Assembly (NCBI RefSeq): GCF_018882465.1
Contig: NZ_JACVOK010000002.1
Span: 735,468-799,467, forward strand
Direction of reading: 5' to 3'
Source: Polynucleobacter sp. 73C-SIWE
GTDB lineage: Bacteria > Pseudomonadota > Gammaproteobacteria > Burkholderiales > Burkholderiaceae
DNA: 64,000 nucleotides
Within the stretch, counting starts at the first letter, position 1; each line of letters starts with the position of its first letter. The notes under the pieces were generated by a model. The model did no database searches, was not told where the DNA came from, and saw nothing but the letters and a program-made list of their open reading frames with translations. This document shows positions 1 through 9,169 of the stretch, one piece after another. The position numbers and the translations under genes are program-made.

Positions 1-617
1 ATGCCAACCAAGATGTGACTTCTAAGGGTGGACTCTTCAAGAAAGTTTGGGCTGAGCAATATACCGGCATGATTGAGTATTTACCAAAGCACAACGTCAC
101 TGCTGTTGATGCAAAAACCAAGACAATCAAACTGGAAGTTCAAGATGACATTAAAGCGGATGTATTGAATTTACTACCGGCTATGAGTGCTGGTGAGATT
201 GCAGTCAAAACAGGTCTTGCAAATTCCAATGGTCGCTGGGTTAATGTCAACTTCCTGAACTTTGAATCTACAGCGCAGAAAGATATACACGTCTTAGGTG
301 ACTCGATTCAAATTGCACCAGCAATGCCCAAGTCTGGCCACATGGCTAACCAACACGCTAAAGTAGCAGCCGCAGCAATTGTGGCTGAGCTAAGTGGCTG
401 GGAAGGCAATCCAGCACCTGTTCTCACTAATACCTGCTACAGCTTTGTTAACGAGCGTGAAGTTGTTCACGTCGCTAGCGTCCACCAGTACAACGCTACT
501 GAGAAGACCTTCAAGACTGTTCCTGGTTCCGGAGGGCTATCCCCAGCACCATCTACCCTTGAGGGTGTATATGCCTGGGGCTGGGCTCACAATATTTGGG
601 CTGATAGCTTGGGTTGA
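1..617 (+). CDS. fccB: Sulfide dehydrogenase (flavocytochrome c) flavoprotein subunit, 3' part
   Basis: The 5' end lies outside the window; the frame is open from base 3, about 204 residues to the TGA. The product resembles the C-terminal part of the FAD subunit of flavocytochrome c sulfide dehydrogenase, which oxidises sulfide in the periplasm and passes electrons to a cytochrome c partner. Supporting segments are GHMANQHAKVAAAAIV, typical of the family's FAD-binding end, and the closing CYSF...YAWGWAHNIWADSLG, matching the FCSD flavin-binding C-terminal domain. The cytochrome subunit is presumably upstream, not visible. It may be the soxF-type copy of a sox cluster; context is missing. A strong terminator follows directly. 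Confidence 0.8.
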   Translation, partial: ANQDVTSKGGLFKKVWAEQYTGMIEYLPKHNVTAVDAKTKTIKLEVQDDIKADVLNLLPAMSAGEIAVKTGLANSNGRWVNVNFLNFESTAQKDIHVLGDSIQIAPAMPKSGHMANQHAKVAAAAIVAELSGWEGNPAPVLTNTCYSFVNEREVVHVASVHQYNATEKTFKTVPGSGGLSPAPSTLEGVYAWGWAHNIWADSLG

Positions 618-636
618 TCAAAGCCAACATTTGCAA

Positions 637-663
637 AAAAAGGGGCCTTTTGGCCTCTTTTTT
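637..663 (+). terminator. Rho-independent terminator of the sulfide dehydrogenase gene
   Basis: An 11-bp stem (AAAAAGGGGCC with GGCCTCTTTTT, one G-U pair on this strand) encloses a 4-base loop and ends in a T run. It begins 19 bases after the fccB stop. The wobble would be an A-C mismatch on the other strand, so it is oriented for plus-strand transcripts. Confidence 0.85.
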
Positions 664-725
664 ATTCCTCCAAACCTCATTGAGAAATATACTGGCAAAA
701 ATACATTTAGAAACTGGAGAATCGC

Positions 726-1178
726 ATGACCCCAAACTCACCAAAAGACGCTTCTAAATTAGAGGCCACAATTGAAAAGTGGACAGTACCGCTTGGCAAT
801 CTATTTGTTTCCCTATTCCATCGCATTGCCTTGTTTGGAATTGGCGCGGCAACAGTGTGGTCAGCTGCCGTTGCCTTTATGGGAATGATGAGCAAGGGAT
901 CTGCTTCTATTGAAGATCTACTCTTACTATTTATCTATCTTGAGATTGGTGCAATGGTCGGCATATATTTCAAAACCAATCATATGCCTGTTCGATTTTT
1001 GATCTATGTGGCCATCACTGCTGTAACCCGTCTCATTATTGACTTAGTCAATACCAAGCATGAGGCTGATCTTCCCATTCTCTATATGGGCATCACAATT
1101 CTCGTACTCGCTTTGGCGAATGCAGTAGTACGTTATGCCTCATTCAAATACCCTAGCAAATCGGGTGAGAACGAATAA
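726..1178 (+). CDS. psiE: PsiE-family inner-membrane protein
   Basis: 150 residues with about four hydrophobic segments (roughly 28-52, 62-80, 88-106, 116-134). The segment LLLFIYLEIGAMVGIYF followed by KTNHMPVRFLIYVAITAVTR is the PsiE signature. PsiE is a phosphate-starvation-inducible membrane protein of unknown biochemical role in E. coli. A GGAG ribosome-binding site lies about 8 bases before the ATG. It stands alone between the fccB terminator and a convergent gene. I see no Pho box upstream, so phosphate control is not supported here. Confidence 0.8.
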   Translation: MTPNSPKDASKLEATIEKWTVPLGNLFVSLFHRIALFGIGAATVWSAAVAFMGMMSKGSASIEDLLLLFIYLEIGAMVGIYFKTNHMPVRFLIYVAITAVTRLIIDLVNTKHEADLPILYMGITILVLALANAVVRYASFKYPSKSGENE

Positions 1179-2630
1179 TTACCCAGGCTGATCCATTTTG
1201 GTGAGCACTTGCCCGGCAAGGGCAACGGATGTTTCATCGATTTGGTAGGGCTGAACCCCTCGGTTGAGGCAGTTGCGCACATAGTCAATACTGGTGCGTA
1301 AAGAGTAGTACTCACCCGCTAGACGTCTAGATACCTTGATATTGAGGGCTCGATACTCTAAGAGGTCTAACCTTTTTAGATATTCATTCAGCTTACCAAG
1401 ATCAAAGTTAATCAGAAGTTCCTGCTCGAAGCCCTTCAAGTCAGAATAGAGACGGTTAATCTTATTTTGCATACGCCGGGTTCTAAAACCTGGCAAAGCT
1501 TGCAAAAGCGGGTAGGAAAGAATTAAAAATGGTAGAACGATAAATACAATGTGATTTACCAACTCTGCGAGCCAAAACGGTAAATACGAAAGCATGGTTA
1601 CTAAGAATGGATAGTTGTTATTCTCAAAGTGAATTGCCACGGGGCTTTCAGGAAGCATCGTATTTTTAAACGACGGGAACTCTCCCCGTTTGGCAAAGAA
1701 AGTTGCTTTGCCATTAATTTCACTAGCGGCCTGAAGAAACAAAAATTGAATTGCAGGGTGCATACGATCATCAATCAAAAGATTGGTGGTGGTTGCAAGG
1801 AGCTTAAGATCAGTATTAGGGAAGTTGCGCTTTAAATCAAACGCGCCCTCAGGCACCTCGAGGATGCTGAGATATGGAATAAGCTTGGTATATGCCTCAA
1901 CCCTCCCGAAAGTTCCAAGTTTTACTTGTGGATCATTTAAAAGTGCCTGAACATTAGGCGAATAATTTGTATCAACCATAAAAACGCCGTCGATCTCACC
2001 TTGTTGCAATGCTATTACTGCCTGATCATTTGGTAGGTTGACGAAGTTTGGCCCGGGTTCATATCCCGAGACCTTCAAAAGCTTGATGGCTTGCGCATGC
2101 GTGCCGCTTCCCTCATTACCAATAGAGATTTTTTTACCGAGGAAATATTTAAACCGCCCATCTACACCCTGAAAATCTTTTGCGTTTAGCTCAGGTCCGC
2201 GATAGAAAAACCAAATCGGATCATAAGCAATCACGCCTAAAGAATGTATGCCTGTCACATCTTTGGTATGAACAACCCCAGCTTGCACAAATGCTGCCTG
2301 TAAGGGATCTTTTCGATCTGATAAACGGTTAATGTTCTCCTGGGCTCCGTTTGTGGGAACCAGCTCGAGAGTAATCCCTCTCTTGGCAAAAAACTCTGCA
2401 TAGCGTTTGCCCAATATCTCACTAGAGCCACCAGCAGTTCCTGTTGCTATCATCACGTGTCGTGGTGGTGGTGGATCTGCATAGATACCGATACCCACTA
2501 TAAGCGCTAAGAGCAGAACTAAAACTGGCCAAGTTTCTTGCAGGAACTGGGTGAAGTCCGTCCACCTCTCCTGAGCGCTCTCAGAAAGACCCAGAAAGGT
2601 TTCTTTTACATTCTCTTTAAAGCTTCCCAT
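1179..2630 (-). CDS. TAXI-family (TRAP-type) solute-binding protein, membrane-anchored at both ends
   Basis: 483 residues, well above the usual ~320 for TAXI binding proteins. An N-terminal hydrophobic anchor (about 34-51) is followed by the TAXI core beginning HVMIATGTAGGSSEILGKRY. A second hydrophobic segment near 355-380 leads into a charged, probably helical C-terminal tail of about 100 residues, likely cytoplasmic. The ligand-binding part would be periplasmic. No TRAP permease genes lie nearby, so this is an orphan whose transport partner or sensory role is unknown. The gene starts divergently from the pirin gene; no strong ribosome-binding site is visible. Confidence 0.75.
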   Translation of the reverse strand: MGSFKENVKETFLGLSESAQERWTDFTQFLQETWPVLVLLLALIVGIGIYADPPPPRHVMIATGTAGGSSEILGKRYAEFFAKRGITLELVPTNGAQENINRLSDRKDPLQAAFVQAGVVHTKDVTGIHSLGVIAYDPIWFFYRGPELNAKDFQGVDGRFKYFLGKKISIGNEGSGTHAQAIKLLKVSGYEPGPNFVNLPNDQAVIALQQGEIDGVFMVDTNYSPNVQALLNDPQVKLGTFGRVEAYTKLIPYLSILEVPEGAFDLKRNFPNTDLKLLATTTNLLIDDRMHPAIQFLFLQAASEINGKATFFAKRGEFPSFKNTMLPESPVAIHFENNNYPFLVTMLSYLPFWLAELVNHIVFIVLPFLILSYPLLQALPGFRTRRMQNKINRLYSDLKGFEQELLINFDLGKLNEYLKRLDLLEYRALNIKVSRRLAGEYYSLRTSIDYVRNCLNRGVQPYQIDETSVALAGQVLTKMDQPG

Positions 2631-2709
2631 GCACTACCAATCTGCAAAAATGGCAAAAGCTAATGATAATGTCCTTATTGATATTTCTCCAACGAAAACC
2701 AGTAAACCT

Positions 2710-3411
2710 ATGCTCCAACTCAGAAAATCCCAAGATAGAGGCTATGCTGACCACGGCTGGCTCAAAAGCTTTCATTCCTTCTCTTTTGCTGGCTATCACG
2801 ACCCCCAATTTATGGGCTGGGGGAACTTAAGAGTCATCAACGAAGATCGTGTAGCAGCTGGCATGGGTTTTGGGAAACATGGTCATCGGAACATGGAAAT
2901 CATTAGCTATGTTCTTTCTGGTGAACTAGCGCACCAAGATAGTATGGGCAATATCGAAAGTATTCCTCCGGGAGATGTTCAACGCATGAGTGCAGGTTCG
3001 GGTGTCACGCATAGCGAGTTCAATCATGCCAAAGACCAAACAACCCATTTCTTACAAATCTGGATTGAACCTAATGTTCTAGAAATTGCACCAAGCTATG
3101 AGCAAAAGACTATTCCCTTAGTCGACAAACAAGGCAAGCTGCCTTTAATTGCCTCTCCCGATGGGAAAGATGGATCTGTCAAAATATTTGCAGACGCCAG
3201 AATATATGCAGGTCTTTTTGATGGACTCCAATCTGCGCAGTTGCAACTCGACCCCATGCGTAAGGCGTATGTTCACCTCATTAAAGGATCTTTGAATGTG
3301 AATGGTCAAAAACTGGCTGGCGGAGATGCATTACTCATGGAAAATGAATCTGCCCTAGAAATTCAAGATGGCAAGGATGCGGAAGTACTATTTTTTGACC
3401 TGAGTCATTAA
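2710..3411 (+). CDS. Pirin family protein (YhhW-like bicupin)
   Basis: I chose the ATG at 2710, giving 233 residues, because pirins characteristically begin M-x-x-RKSxDRGxADHGWL. In-frame ATGs at 2650 and 2629 would add an unrelated leader, and 2629 would overlap the divergent gene. Pirins are bicupin proteins that bind iron; some oxidise quercetin in vitro. The metal-site residues are visible in the first cupin: HGHRNMEI (HxH) and later GSGVTHSEFN with its His and Glu. The second cupin (about 140-230) is less conserved, as usual. The physiological substrate is unknown. The UxaA-family gene follows after 54 bases. Confidence 0.85.
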   Translation: MLQLRKSQDRGYADHGWLKSFHSFSFAGYHDPQFMGWGNLRVINEDRVAAGMGFGKHGHRNMEIISYVLSGELAHQDSMGNIESIPPGDVQRMSAGSGVTHSEFNHAKDQTTHFLQIWIEPNVLEIAPSYEQKTIPLVDKQGKLPLIASPDGKDGSVKIFADARIYAGLFDGLQSAQLQLDPMRKAYVHLIKGSLNVNGQKLAGGDALLMENESALEIQDGKDAEVLFFDLSH

Positions 3412-3465
3412 AACCTGGCTAGCCTAGGTTTACGATAAGTCCATTACACAAGAACTAACAAGAAC

Positions 3466-5013
3466 ATGATTGAAACGTCTGGAAAAAAATTGGCTGGCGC
3501 CATCATCCGCTTACACCCTAACGATAATATTGTGGTGGCGCGTATTGATATTGGTATTGGCACAGAAGTACCTAGCGAACACTTTACAAGTCGCAGCCAG
3601 GTTCCCGCTGGTTACAAAATTGCCGCCAAAAAGATTCTGAAGGGTCAACCCATCCTGAAATACAACGTGACTGTTGGCTTTGCTAATACTGATATTGAAG
3701 CTGGCACCATGGTTCACAGTCATAACACGGAGTTTCGGGAGTTTGATCGAGACTATGCATACGCTAGTGAATTTAAACCAACACAAATGCTGCCAGAGTC
3801 TGAGCGCGCGACCTTTCAGGGATATGTCAGACCAAACGGTAAAGTGGGTACGCGTAATTTCATTGGAATTCTATCCACTGTCAATTGCTCTGCGACCGTA
3901 GTAAATAGAATTGCCGACTGGTTTACACCAGAGAAATTAAAAGACTTTCCAAACGTTGATGGTGTAGTGGCATTTAGTCACGATATCGGCTGCGGCATGG
4001 AAATGAGTGGTGAACCAATGGAGTTACTACGCCGCACGATGGCTGGGTATGCGCGCCACCCTAACCTTGCAGCTGCACTGATTGTTGGCCTTGGTTGCGA
4101 GCGTAATCAATTAAAAGGATTAATGGAGCAAGAAGAATTGGTCGCAGGTACAAACCTGCACACTTTTATCATGCAAGAAACTGGCGGTACTCGTAAAACC
4201 ATTGAGGCTGGCATTGAGGCAGTTAAAGCCCTCCTTCCGGAAGCAAACAAAGCTAAGCGTGAAACCGTTTCTGCAAGTCATCTTTGTGTTGGCTTGCAAT
4301 GTGGTGGCTCAGATGGTTTCTCATCTATTACAGCTAATCCTGCATTAGGCGCCGCTATCGATATTCTGTCTCGCCACGGCGGTACTGGAATTTTGTCAGA
4401 GACGCCAGAGATCTATGGCGTGGAACACACCCTCACCCGTCGTGCCGCAAGCCAAGCCATCGGTGAAAAGTTAATCAAACGTATTCGCTGGTGGAAAGAT
4501 GAATACTCCGTTGGTAGAGATGTACAGATTAATGGCAAAGTCAGTCCTGGCAATCAAATTGGTGGGCTTGCTAATATCTTTGAAAAGTCTCTAGGCTCTT
4601 CTATGAAAGGCGGTACTGGTCCCTTAATGGAAGTCTACAAATATGCCGAACCGGTAACGGCCAAAGGTTTTGTCTTTATGGATACGCCTGGCTTTGATCC
4701 AGTATCAGCTACTGGGCAAATCGCTGGTGGAGCAAACTTAATTGCCTTTACCACTGGCAGAGGCTCCATGTTTGGCTCCAAACCTGCTCCCTGCATCAAA
4801 CTGGCCACCAATACCTCCATGTATCAGCGACTTACCGAAGATATGGATATTAATTGTGGCGAGATTTTGGACGGAACCATTTCCGTCCAAGAGATGGGGC
4901 AACGTATTTTTGAGCTCTTTCTGCGCACAGCCTCTGGAGAGGCCTCAAAGAGCGAATTGCTCGGCCTCGGAGACTATGAATTTGTTCCTTGGCAAATCGG
5001 GGTGATGAGCTAA
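3466..5013 (+). CDS. UxaA/GarD-family sugar-acid dehydratase
   Basis: 515 residues, close to altronate dehydratase UxaA (495) and galactarate dehydratase GarD (523). An N-terminal SAF domain (about 12-88, ending GTMVHSHN) precedes the two GD_AH domains. Diagnostic segments are the central CGGSDGFSSITANPALG and the C-terminal FEKSLGSSMKGGTGP, FTTGRGSMFG and IKLATNTSMY. Enzymes of this family dehydrate aldonate or aldarate sugars in the cytoplasm using a divalent metal. No uxa or gar pathway genes surround it, so the true substrate cannot be assigned. It follows the pirin gene on the same strand and could be co-transcribed. Confidence 0.82.
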   Translation: MIETSGKKLAGAIIRLHPNDNIVVARIDIGIGTEVPSEHFTSRSQVPAGYKIAAKKILKGQPILKYNVTVGFANTDIEAGTMVHSHNTEFREFDRDYAYASEFKPTQMLPESERATFQGYVRPNGKVGTRNFIGILSTVNCSATVVNRIADWFTPEKLKDFPNVDGVVAFSHDIGCGMEMSGEPMELLRRTMAGYARHPNLAAALIVGLGCERNQLKGLMEQEELVAGTNLHTFIMQETGGTRKTIEAGIEAVKALLPEANKAKRETVSASHLCVGLQCGGSDGFSSITANPALGAAIDILSRHGGTGILSETPEIYGVEHTLTRRAASQAIGEKLIKRIRWWKDEYSVGRDVQINGKVSPGNQIGGLANIFEKSLGSSMKGGTGPLMEVYKYAEPVTAKGFVFMDTPGFDPVSATGQIAGGANLIAFTTGRGSMFGSKPAPCIKLATNTSMYQRLTEDMDINCGEILDGTISVQEMGQRIFELFLRTASGEASKSELLGLGDYEFVPWQIGVMS

Positions 5014-5075
5014 TAGAACTGTAGAATTCATCATTAGCTCGGTAAGAATCAATGTATGAGGATTAATGCAGACTT

Positions 5076-6056
5076 ATGAAATTTAGGGATTACTACGAAA
5101 CGCTTGGAGTGGCTCGCTCCGCTACCGAAGCAGAAATTAAAGCTGCCTACCGCAAGCTTGCTCGCAAATATCATCCAGATGTTAATAAAGAAGCTGGTGC
5201 AGAAGAGCAGTTCAAAGAAATCGGCGAGGCCTATGCGGTTTTAAAAGATACCGAGAAGCGCGCAGCATACGATCGCTTCGGCGCTAATTGGAAAAATGGT
5301 CAAGACTTTACCCCTCCCCCAAATTGGAATGAAGGTTTTGAATATTCCGATAATGGTTTTAATGGTGGCCACCCAGGCTATGGTGGCGGCTTTGAAGGTG
5401 ATCAAAGTGAATTCTTTGAATCTCTCTTTGGTAGAGATAAACATCGCCAAGGTGGTCGTGGTGGCCAATCACACCAAGGCATGAACTTCAAAGGACAAGA
5501 TCATCACGCCAAAATATTGATCGATCTTGCCGATGCTTATAACGGCGCTAAGCGGACTATTTCATTGCATATGCCTGTGCAAGACGCTAGTGGACACGTC
5601 AGCACCCAAGAACGTAAATTAGACGTCAGCATTCCTAAAGGAATTAAGGCTGGTCAAAATCTGCGCCTCTCAGGACAAGGTGGTCCTGGCATTGGACAAG
5701 GTCCTGCAGGTGATCTATATTTAGAGATTGATTTCCTGCCGAATACGACTTATCGGGTTGATGGCAAAGATGTCTTTATCGATATTCCACTTGCCCCTTG
5801 GGAAGCGGCTCTGGGCACTACTGTTAATGTGCCAACCCCAGCAGGCTCAACATTGGAATTAAAAATCCCAGCAGGTACCGTTGCTGGTCGCAAGATGCGC
5901 CTGAAAGGTAAAGGTATTCCAAGTACTGAGCCCGGTGATCTTTATGTAGTCCCCACGATTGCGCTGCCACCAGCAAATACAGATTCACAAAAAGAAGCCT
6001 ATCAACACTTTGAAAAGGCTTTTGATTTCAATCCTAGATCTCACTTGAAGGGATGA
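5076..6056 (+). CDS. cbpA: Curved DNA-binding protein / DnaJ-type co-chaperone CbpA
   Basis: 326 residues. A J domain occupies about 4-68 with the HPD motif at 33-35, needed to stimulate DnaK ATPase. A Gly/Phe-rich linker runs from about 85 to 145. The remainder is the DnaJ C-terminal substrate-binding region without the CxxCxGxG zinc finger, which separates CbpA from DnaJ. Segments such as [21 protein letters not shown] and [18 protein letters not shown] are typical. Its stop overlaps the start of the next gene (ATGA), which encodes its modulator CbpM, an arrangement known from E. coli cbpAM. Confidence 0.9.
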   Translation: MKFRDYYETLGVARSATEAEIKAAYRKLARKYHPDVNKEAGAEEQFKEIGEAYAVLKDTEKRAAYDRFGANWKNGQDFTPPPNWNEGFEYSDNGFNGGHPGYGGGFEGDQSEFFESLFGRDKHRQGGRGGQSHQGMNFKGQDHHAKILIDLADAYNGAKRTISLHMPVQDASGHVSTQERKLDVSIPKGIKAGQNLRLSGQGGPGIGQGPAGDLYLEIDFLPNTTYRVDGKDVFIDIPLAPWEAALGTTVNVPTPAGSTLELKIPAGTVAGRKMRLKGKGIPSTEPGDLYVVPTIALPPANTDSQKEAYQHFEKAFDFNPRSHLKG

Positions 6057-6370
6057 TGACGATGACAAAGTTAAACACCACTTGGATCGAAGCGAGCGTT
6101 GTCGAAAATGAAGTTCACATGAGCATTGTTGAGCTCTCACATGCCTCCCGCACTCCACAAGAATTGATTATGTCTTGGGTATCAGAAGGCGTTCTGAGTC
6201 CTGCAGGCTCATCTCCTGAAGACTGGCGCTTTAGCGGAGACTCTTTGAGAAGAGCCAAGACCGCAGCACACCTCACACATGATCTGGAATTAAATGTTCC
6301 CGGTGTTGCCCTAGCTCTTGATCTCTTAGACGAAATTGCCCAACTTCGCGCGCGTCTAAATCTTAAATAA
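6053..6370 (+). CDS. cbpM: Chaperone modulator CbpM-like protein
   Basis: 105 residues, beginning at an ATG overlapping the cbpA stop by four bases; an in-frame ATG at 6062 is an alternative. The protein resembles the MerR-like CbpM family, with a helix-turn-helix-like N-terminal half and a helical C-terminus ending in [16 protein letters not shown]. CbpM binds the J domain of CbpA and inhibits its co-chaperone and DNA-binding activities. The overlap with cbpA supports translational coupling and this assignment. Sequence similarity by eye is modest; the context carries much of the weight. Confidence 0.78.
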   Translation: MMTMTKLNTTWIEASVVENEVHMSIVELSHASRTPQELIMSWVSEGVLSPAGSSPEDWRFSGDSLRRAKTAAHLTHDLELNVPGVALALDLLDEIAQLRARLNLK

Positions 6371-6376
6371 GAGGGC

Positions 6377-8299
6377 CTAAGACTCCGAGCGACTGAAAAG
6401 TAACTCCCAGCGTTGTAGCTTTTGATCTAACTGGGCAGTAATCTCTGTTAAACGAGCCTGCATGCTTGCAGCCAGCTCAGGCTCATTCTTATATAAATCG
6501 GGATTGCTCATCGCAATACCGATATCGGCCTGCTCCATTTCCAGCTCTTCGATTTGCAAAGGTAAAGTTTCTAACTCTTGGCGCTCTTTGCCATTGAGTT
6601 TTTGCACTCCACTCTTCACTGCTGGCTTTACCTCTACTTTAGGCTCTTGCTTGGCTTCGGCCTTAGGCTCTGGCTTAGCCACAATCTTTGTATTACTAGC
6701 GCGGATTTTGTCTGAACGTGCTTTTTGAATCTTCCAATCCTCATAGCCACCTTCGTACTCACGCCAGAATCCATCACCTTCATGAGCAATGATGCTGGTG
6801 ACAACGTTATCCAAGAAATAACGATCATGACTCACTAAAAAGACAGTGCCCTTATAGTCTTGCAGTAATTGCTCGAGCAAATCTAAGGTATCAATATCCA
6901 AGTCATTGGTTGGCTCATCCAATACCAAAACGTTTGCTGGTCTTGCAAACAAACGGGCCAATAGCAAACGATTACGCTCACCACCTGATAAAGTACTCAC
7001 CGGTGAATTGGTCCGCTCTGGTGCGAATAAGAAATCGCTCAAATAACTCTTAACGTGTTTTTTATTGCCATTGATTTCAATCCATTCGCTGCCTGGGCTG
7101 ATGTAGTCTTCAAGCGAAGCATTGAGGTCAAGGCCTTCGCGCATTTGATCAAAATACGCCACTTCAATACGAGTACCCATCGTAGCACTTCCTGAATCGG
7201 GCGCAATCGTCCCCAGAATCAATTTAAGCAGCGTTGTCTTGCCAGCACCATTGGGGCCAAGCAAGCCCACTTTATCGCCACGCAAAATGGTTGCCGTGAA
7301 GTCCTGCACAATCGGTCTATCGTAAGACTTGCTGACGTTTTGAAGATCAGCCACAATCTTGCCGCTGCGATCACCGGCCGAGACAGCTAGCTTCACTTGA
7401 CCCATGGCGTCTCTGCGTTCAGCGCGGCTAGTGCGAAGTTTTTCTAGGCGGGCAATGCGGGCTACGCTTCGTGTCCGGCGAGCCTCAACCCCTTTTCTGA
7501 TCCACACCTCTTCTTGGGCTAGTAACTTATCCGCTCTAGCATTCGCTAAGGACTCTGAATTGAGCTCTTGCTCTTTGAGAACCTCATATTGCGTAAAGTT
7601 ACCGGGATAGCTGCGCAAGATGCCGCGATCTAACTCCACAATTTGTGTGCAGACATTATCTAAAAAGGCACGATCATGGGTAATCAGAATGACAGAGCCT
7701 TGATATTCTTTTAAAAGCTCTTCTAACCAAGCAATGGAATCTAAATCTAGGTGGTTGGTTGGCTCATCCAAGAGCAAGACATCGGGCATTTCCACTAAAG
7801 CGCGTGCGAGTGCTACCCGTTTTTTAGTTCCGCCAGATAAAGTGCTGATTTTGACATCTGCTTCTAAATGCAGGCGATCCAAAGTTTCATGAACGCGTTG
7901 CTCCCAATTCCACCCGCTCAGCGCCTCTAATTGAGATTGCACTTCATCTAAACGGTGATGAGAGGCGTCATCCCAGTCGCCCACACTCAGCGCCTCATAT
8001 TCTTCACGCAGAGCCTTAGCCTGCGCTACACCCTTGGAGACAGCATCAAATACGGTTTCTTCAGCATCAAAGATCGGCTCTTGAGGGACATAAGCGATTC
8101 TGAGGCCTTGCTGATATTGCAAAAGCCCATCATCCATTTTTTCAATGCCAGCCAAGATCTTCAAAAGAGAAGATTTACCAGTGCCATTGCGTCCAATTAA
8201 GCCAACACGCTCACCCGATTCCAGTGAAAAAGCAGTATTTGCGAGGAGGTCTACGTGGCCGAAAGCCAGTTTTGCATCAGTAAGTACGATTAAAGCCAT
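6377..8299 (-). CDS. uup: ABC-F ATPase Uup
   Basis: 640 residues with two ABC ATPase domains and no membrane segments, the ABC-F layout. The first Walker A is GRNGTGKS (36-43) and the second GPNGAGKT near 350. Both signature motifs (LSGGTKKR, LSGGERNR) and Walker B segments (DVLLLDEPTNHLDLD, NVLVLDEPTNDLDID) are intact. A Lys/Glu/Pro-rich linker leads to a C-terminal coiled coil (about 570-635), the domain that marks Uup. Uup acts on ribosomes and affects precise transposon excision and branched DNA intermediates in E. coli. It converges with cbpM, six bases apart. Confidence 0.9.
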   Translation of the reverse strand: MALIVLTDAKLAFGHVDLLANTAFSLESGERVGLIGRNGTGKSSLLKILAGIEKMDDGLLQYQQGLRIAYVPQEPIFDAEETVFDAVSKGVAQAKALREEYEALSVGDWDDASHHRLDEVQSQLEALSGWNWEQRVHETLDRLHLEADVKISTLSGGTKKRVALARALVEMPDVLLLDEPTNHLDLDSIAWLEELLKEYQGSVILITHDRAFLDNVCTQIVELDRGILRSYPGNFTQYEVLKEQELNSESLANARADKLLAQEEVWIRKGVEARRTRSVARIARLEKLRTSRAERRDAMGQVKLAVSAGDRSGKIVADLQNVSKSYDRPIVQDFTATILRGDKVGLLGPNGAGKTTLLKLILGTIAPDSGSATMGTRIEVAYFDQMREGLDLNASLEDYISPGSEWIEINGNKKHVKSYLSDFLFAPERTNSPVSTLSGGERNRLLLARLFARPANVLVLDEPTNDLDIDTLDLLEQLLQDYKGTVFLVSHDRYFLDNVVTSIIAHEGDGFWREYEGGYEDWKIQKARSDKIRASNTKIVAKPEPKAEAKQEPKVEVKPAVKSGVQKLNGKERQELETLPLQIEELEMEQADIGIAMSNPDLYKNEPELAASMQARLTEITAQLDQKLQRWELLFSRSES

Positions 8300-8350
8300 G
8301 GCGACATTATCGTCACTTCTAAGAAAGAGGAGTGATTTCTGGAAATGCCC

Positions 8351-8378
8351 AAAAAAATAGGACCCCTCAGGGGCCCTA
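8351..8378 (-). terminator. Terminator downstream of ompW
   Basis: On the minus strand the transcript forms a 9-bp stem (TAGGGCCCC with GGGGTCCTA, one G-U pair) around a 3-base loop, followed by seven T residues. It lies 24 bases after the ompW stop. A very similar stem follows tctC near 40144. Confidence 0.85.
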
Positions 8379-8402
8379 CCTCAAGAACCAAGAACTATAT
8401 TC

Positions 8403-9032
8403 TTAGAACTTATAAGTTACACCAACGGCTGGCATCCAAGGATTTAAAGTCAGCTTTCCTCCATCAGCACCCGCGGCGGTAGTGACGTTTGTTGACATGG
8501 TGGCATATTTCAAGTCAAGGTTAAGGCCCCAGTTTTTATCAAACATATAGTCCATACCAATTTGACCAACCGCACCAAAACTCGAGTTATCAACTGAATA
8601 TGCTCCATTGCCGAGATTATTACGGCTTGTGAAGATGGTGTAATTCACGCCAGCGCCGATATATGGCTTAAACGCACCAAAGTTCGTGAAGTGGTACTGA
8701 AGCAATAAAGATGGTGGCAAGGCCTTAATGGAGCCTAATTTTGTTTGGCTAGATGTGTAATTGATGTCGATTGTTTGTGGGTATGTCAATACTAATTCTG
8801 CAGCGATATTTTTAGTAAAGAAATAGGAGACATCCAACTCTGGAATAACTTTATTGGCCGCTTTTACATCAGCACCTTGAACAACAGCACCAGACTGACC
8901 ATTTTGCCAAAGCAAATCAACGGCACGTACACGCACCATCCATGGATTTTCTTCTGCAGATTGCGCATGCGCTGCAATTGGGGCTAAGGAAGCTACGGCA
9001 GCCATTGCTACTACTAGTGATTTAAGACGCAT
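8403..9032 (-). CDS. ompW: OmpW family outer-membrane protein
   Basis: The ATG at 9032 gives 209 residues and is preceded by a good GAGGGA ribosome-binding site five bases away; an upstream in-frame start at 9056 lacks one. A signal peptide (about 1-23, cleaving after AHA) leads into an 8-strand beta-barrel with ENPWMVRVRAVDL, FKPYIGAGVNYTIF, MDYMFDKNWGLNLDLKYA and the terminal aromatic GVTYKF expected of OmpW. OmpW porins pass small hydrophobic molecules across the outer membrane. Two perfect FNR-type sites lie upstream, matching the known FNR control of ompW in enterobacteria. Confidence 0.9.
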   Translation of the reverse strand: MRLKSLVVAMAAVASLAPIAAHAQSAEENPWMVRVRAVDLLWQNGQSGAVVQGADVKAANKVIPELDVSYFFTKNIAAELVLTYPQTIDINYTSSQTKLGSIKALPPSLLLQYHFTNFGAFKPYIGAGVNYTIFTSRNNLGNGAYSVDNSSFGAVGQIGMDYMFDKNWGLNLDLKYATMSTNVTTAAGADGGKLTLNPWMPAVGVTYKF

Positions 9033-9064
9033 GATGATCCCTCTTTCTGTTATCAATTTCGATG

Positions 9065-9073
9065 AGATTATTT
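9065..9073 (-). promoter_or_regulatory. Candidate -10 region of the ompW promoter
   Basis: On the minus strand this stretch reads AATAATCTC, giving an AATAAT or TAATCT hexamer. With transcription starting near 9058-9062, the nearer FNR-type site would be centred around 42-46 bases upstream, close to the class II spacing of FNR-activated promoters. No recognisable -35 box is seen, which fits an activator-dependent promoter. The start site is inferred only from spacing. Confidence 0.4.
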
Positions 9074-9097
9074 TCGAATTGATACATCGTGAGGAGT

Positions 9098-9111
9098 TTG
9101 ATGTAAATCAA
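9098..9111. promoter_or_regulatory. FNR/ANR box, ompW-proximal
   Basis: TTGATGTAAATCAA is a perfect match to the FNR half-sites TTGAT-N4-ATCAA. Its centre lies about 72 bases upstream of the ompW start codon. FNR-type regulators bind such sites when oxygen is low. Confidence 0.85.
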
Positions 9112-9169
9112 ACGCAATGACGCTGTAAATTTGTTAATAGCTTAAAAGCAACAGTATTTGTTTGCTTAT

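Noticed and set aside
2629..2709. Longer N-terminus for the pirin
   Set aside because: The extra 27 residues do not belong to the family, there is no ribosome-binding site at 2629 or 2650, and 2629 would overlap the divergent gene.
3466..5013. Naming the dehydratase uxaA or garD outright
   Set aside because: Family membership is clear, but neighbouring genes show no hexuronate or galactarate pathway, so the substrate cannot be chosen.
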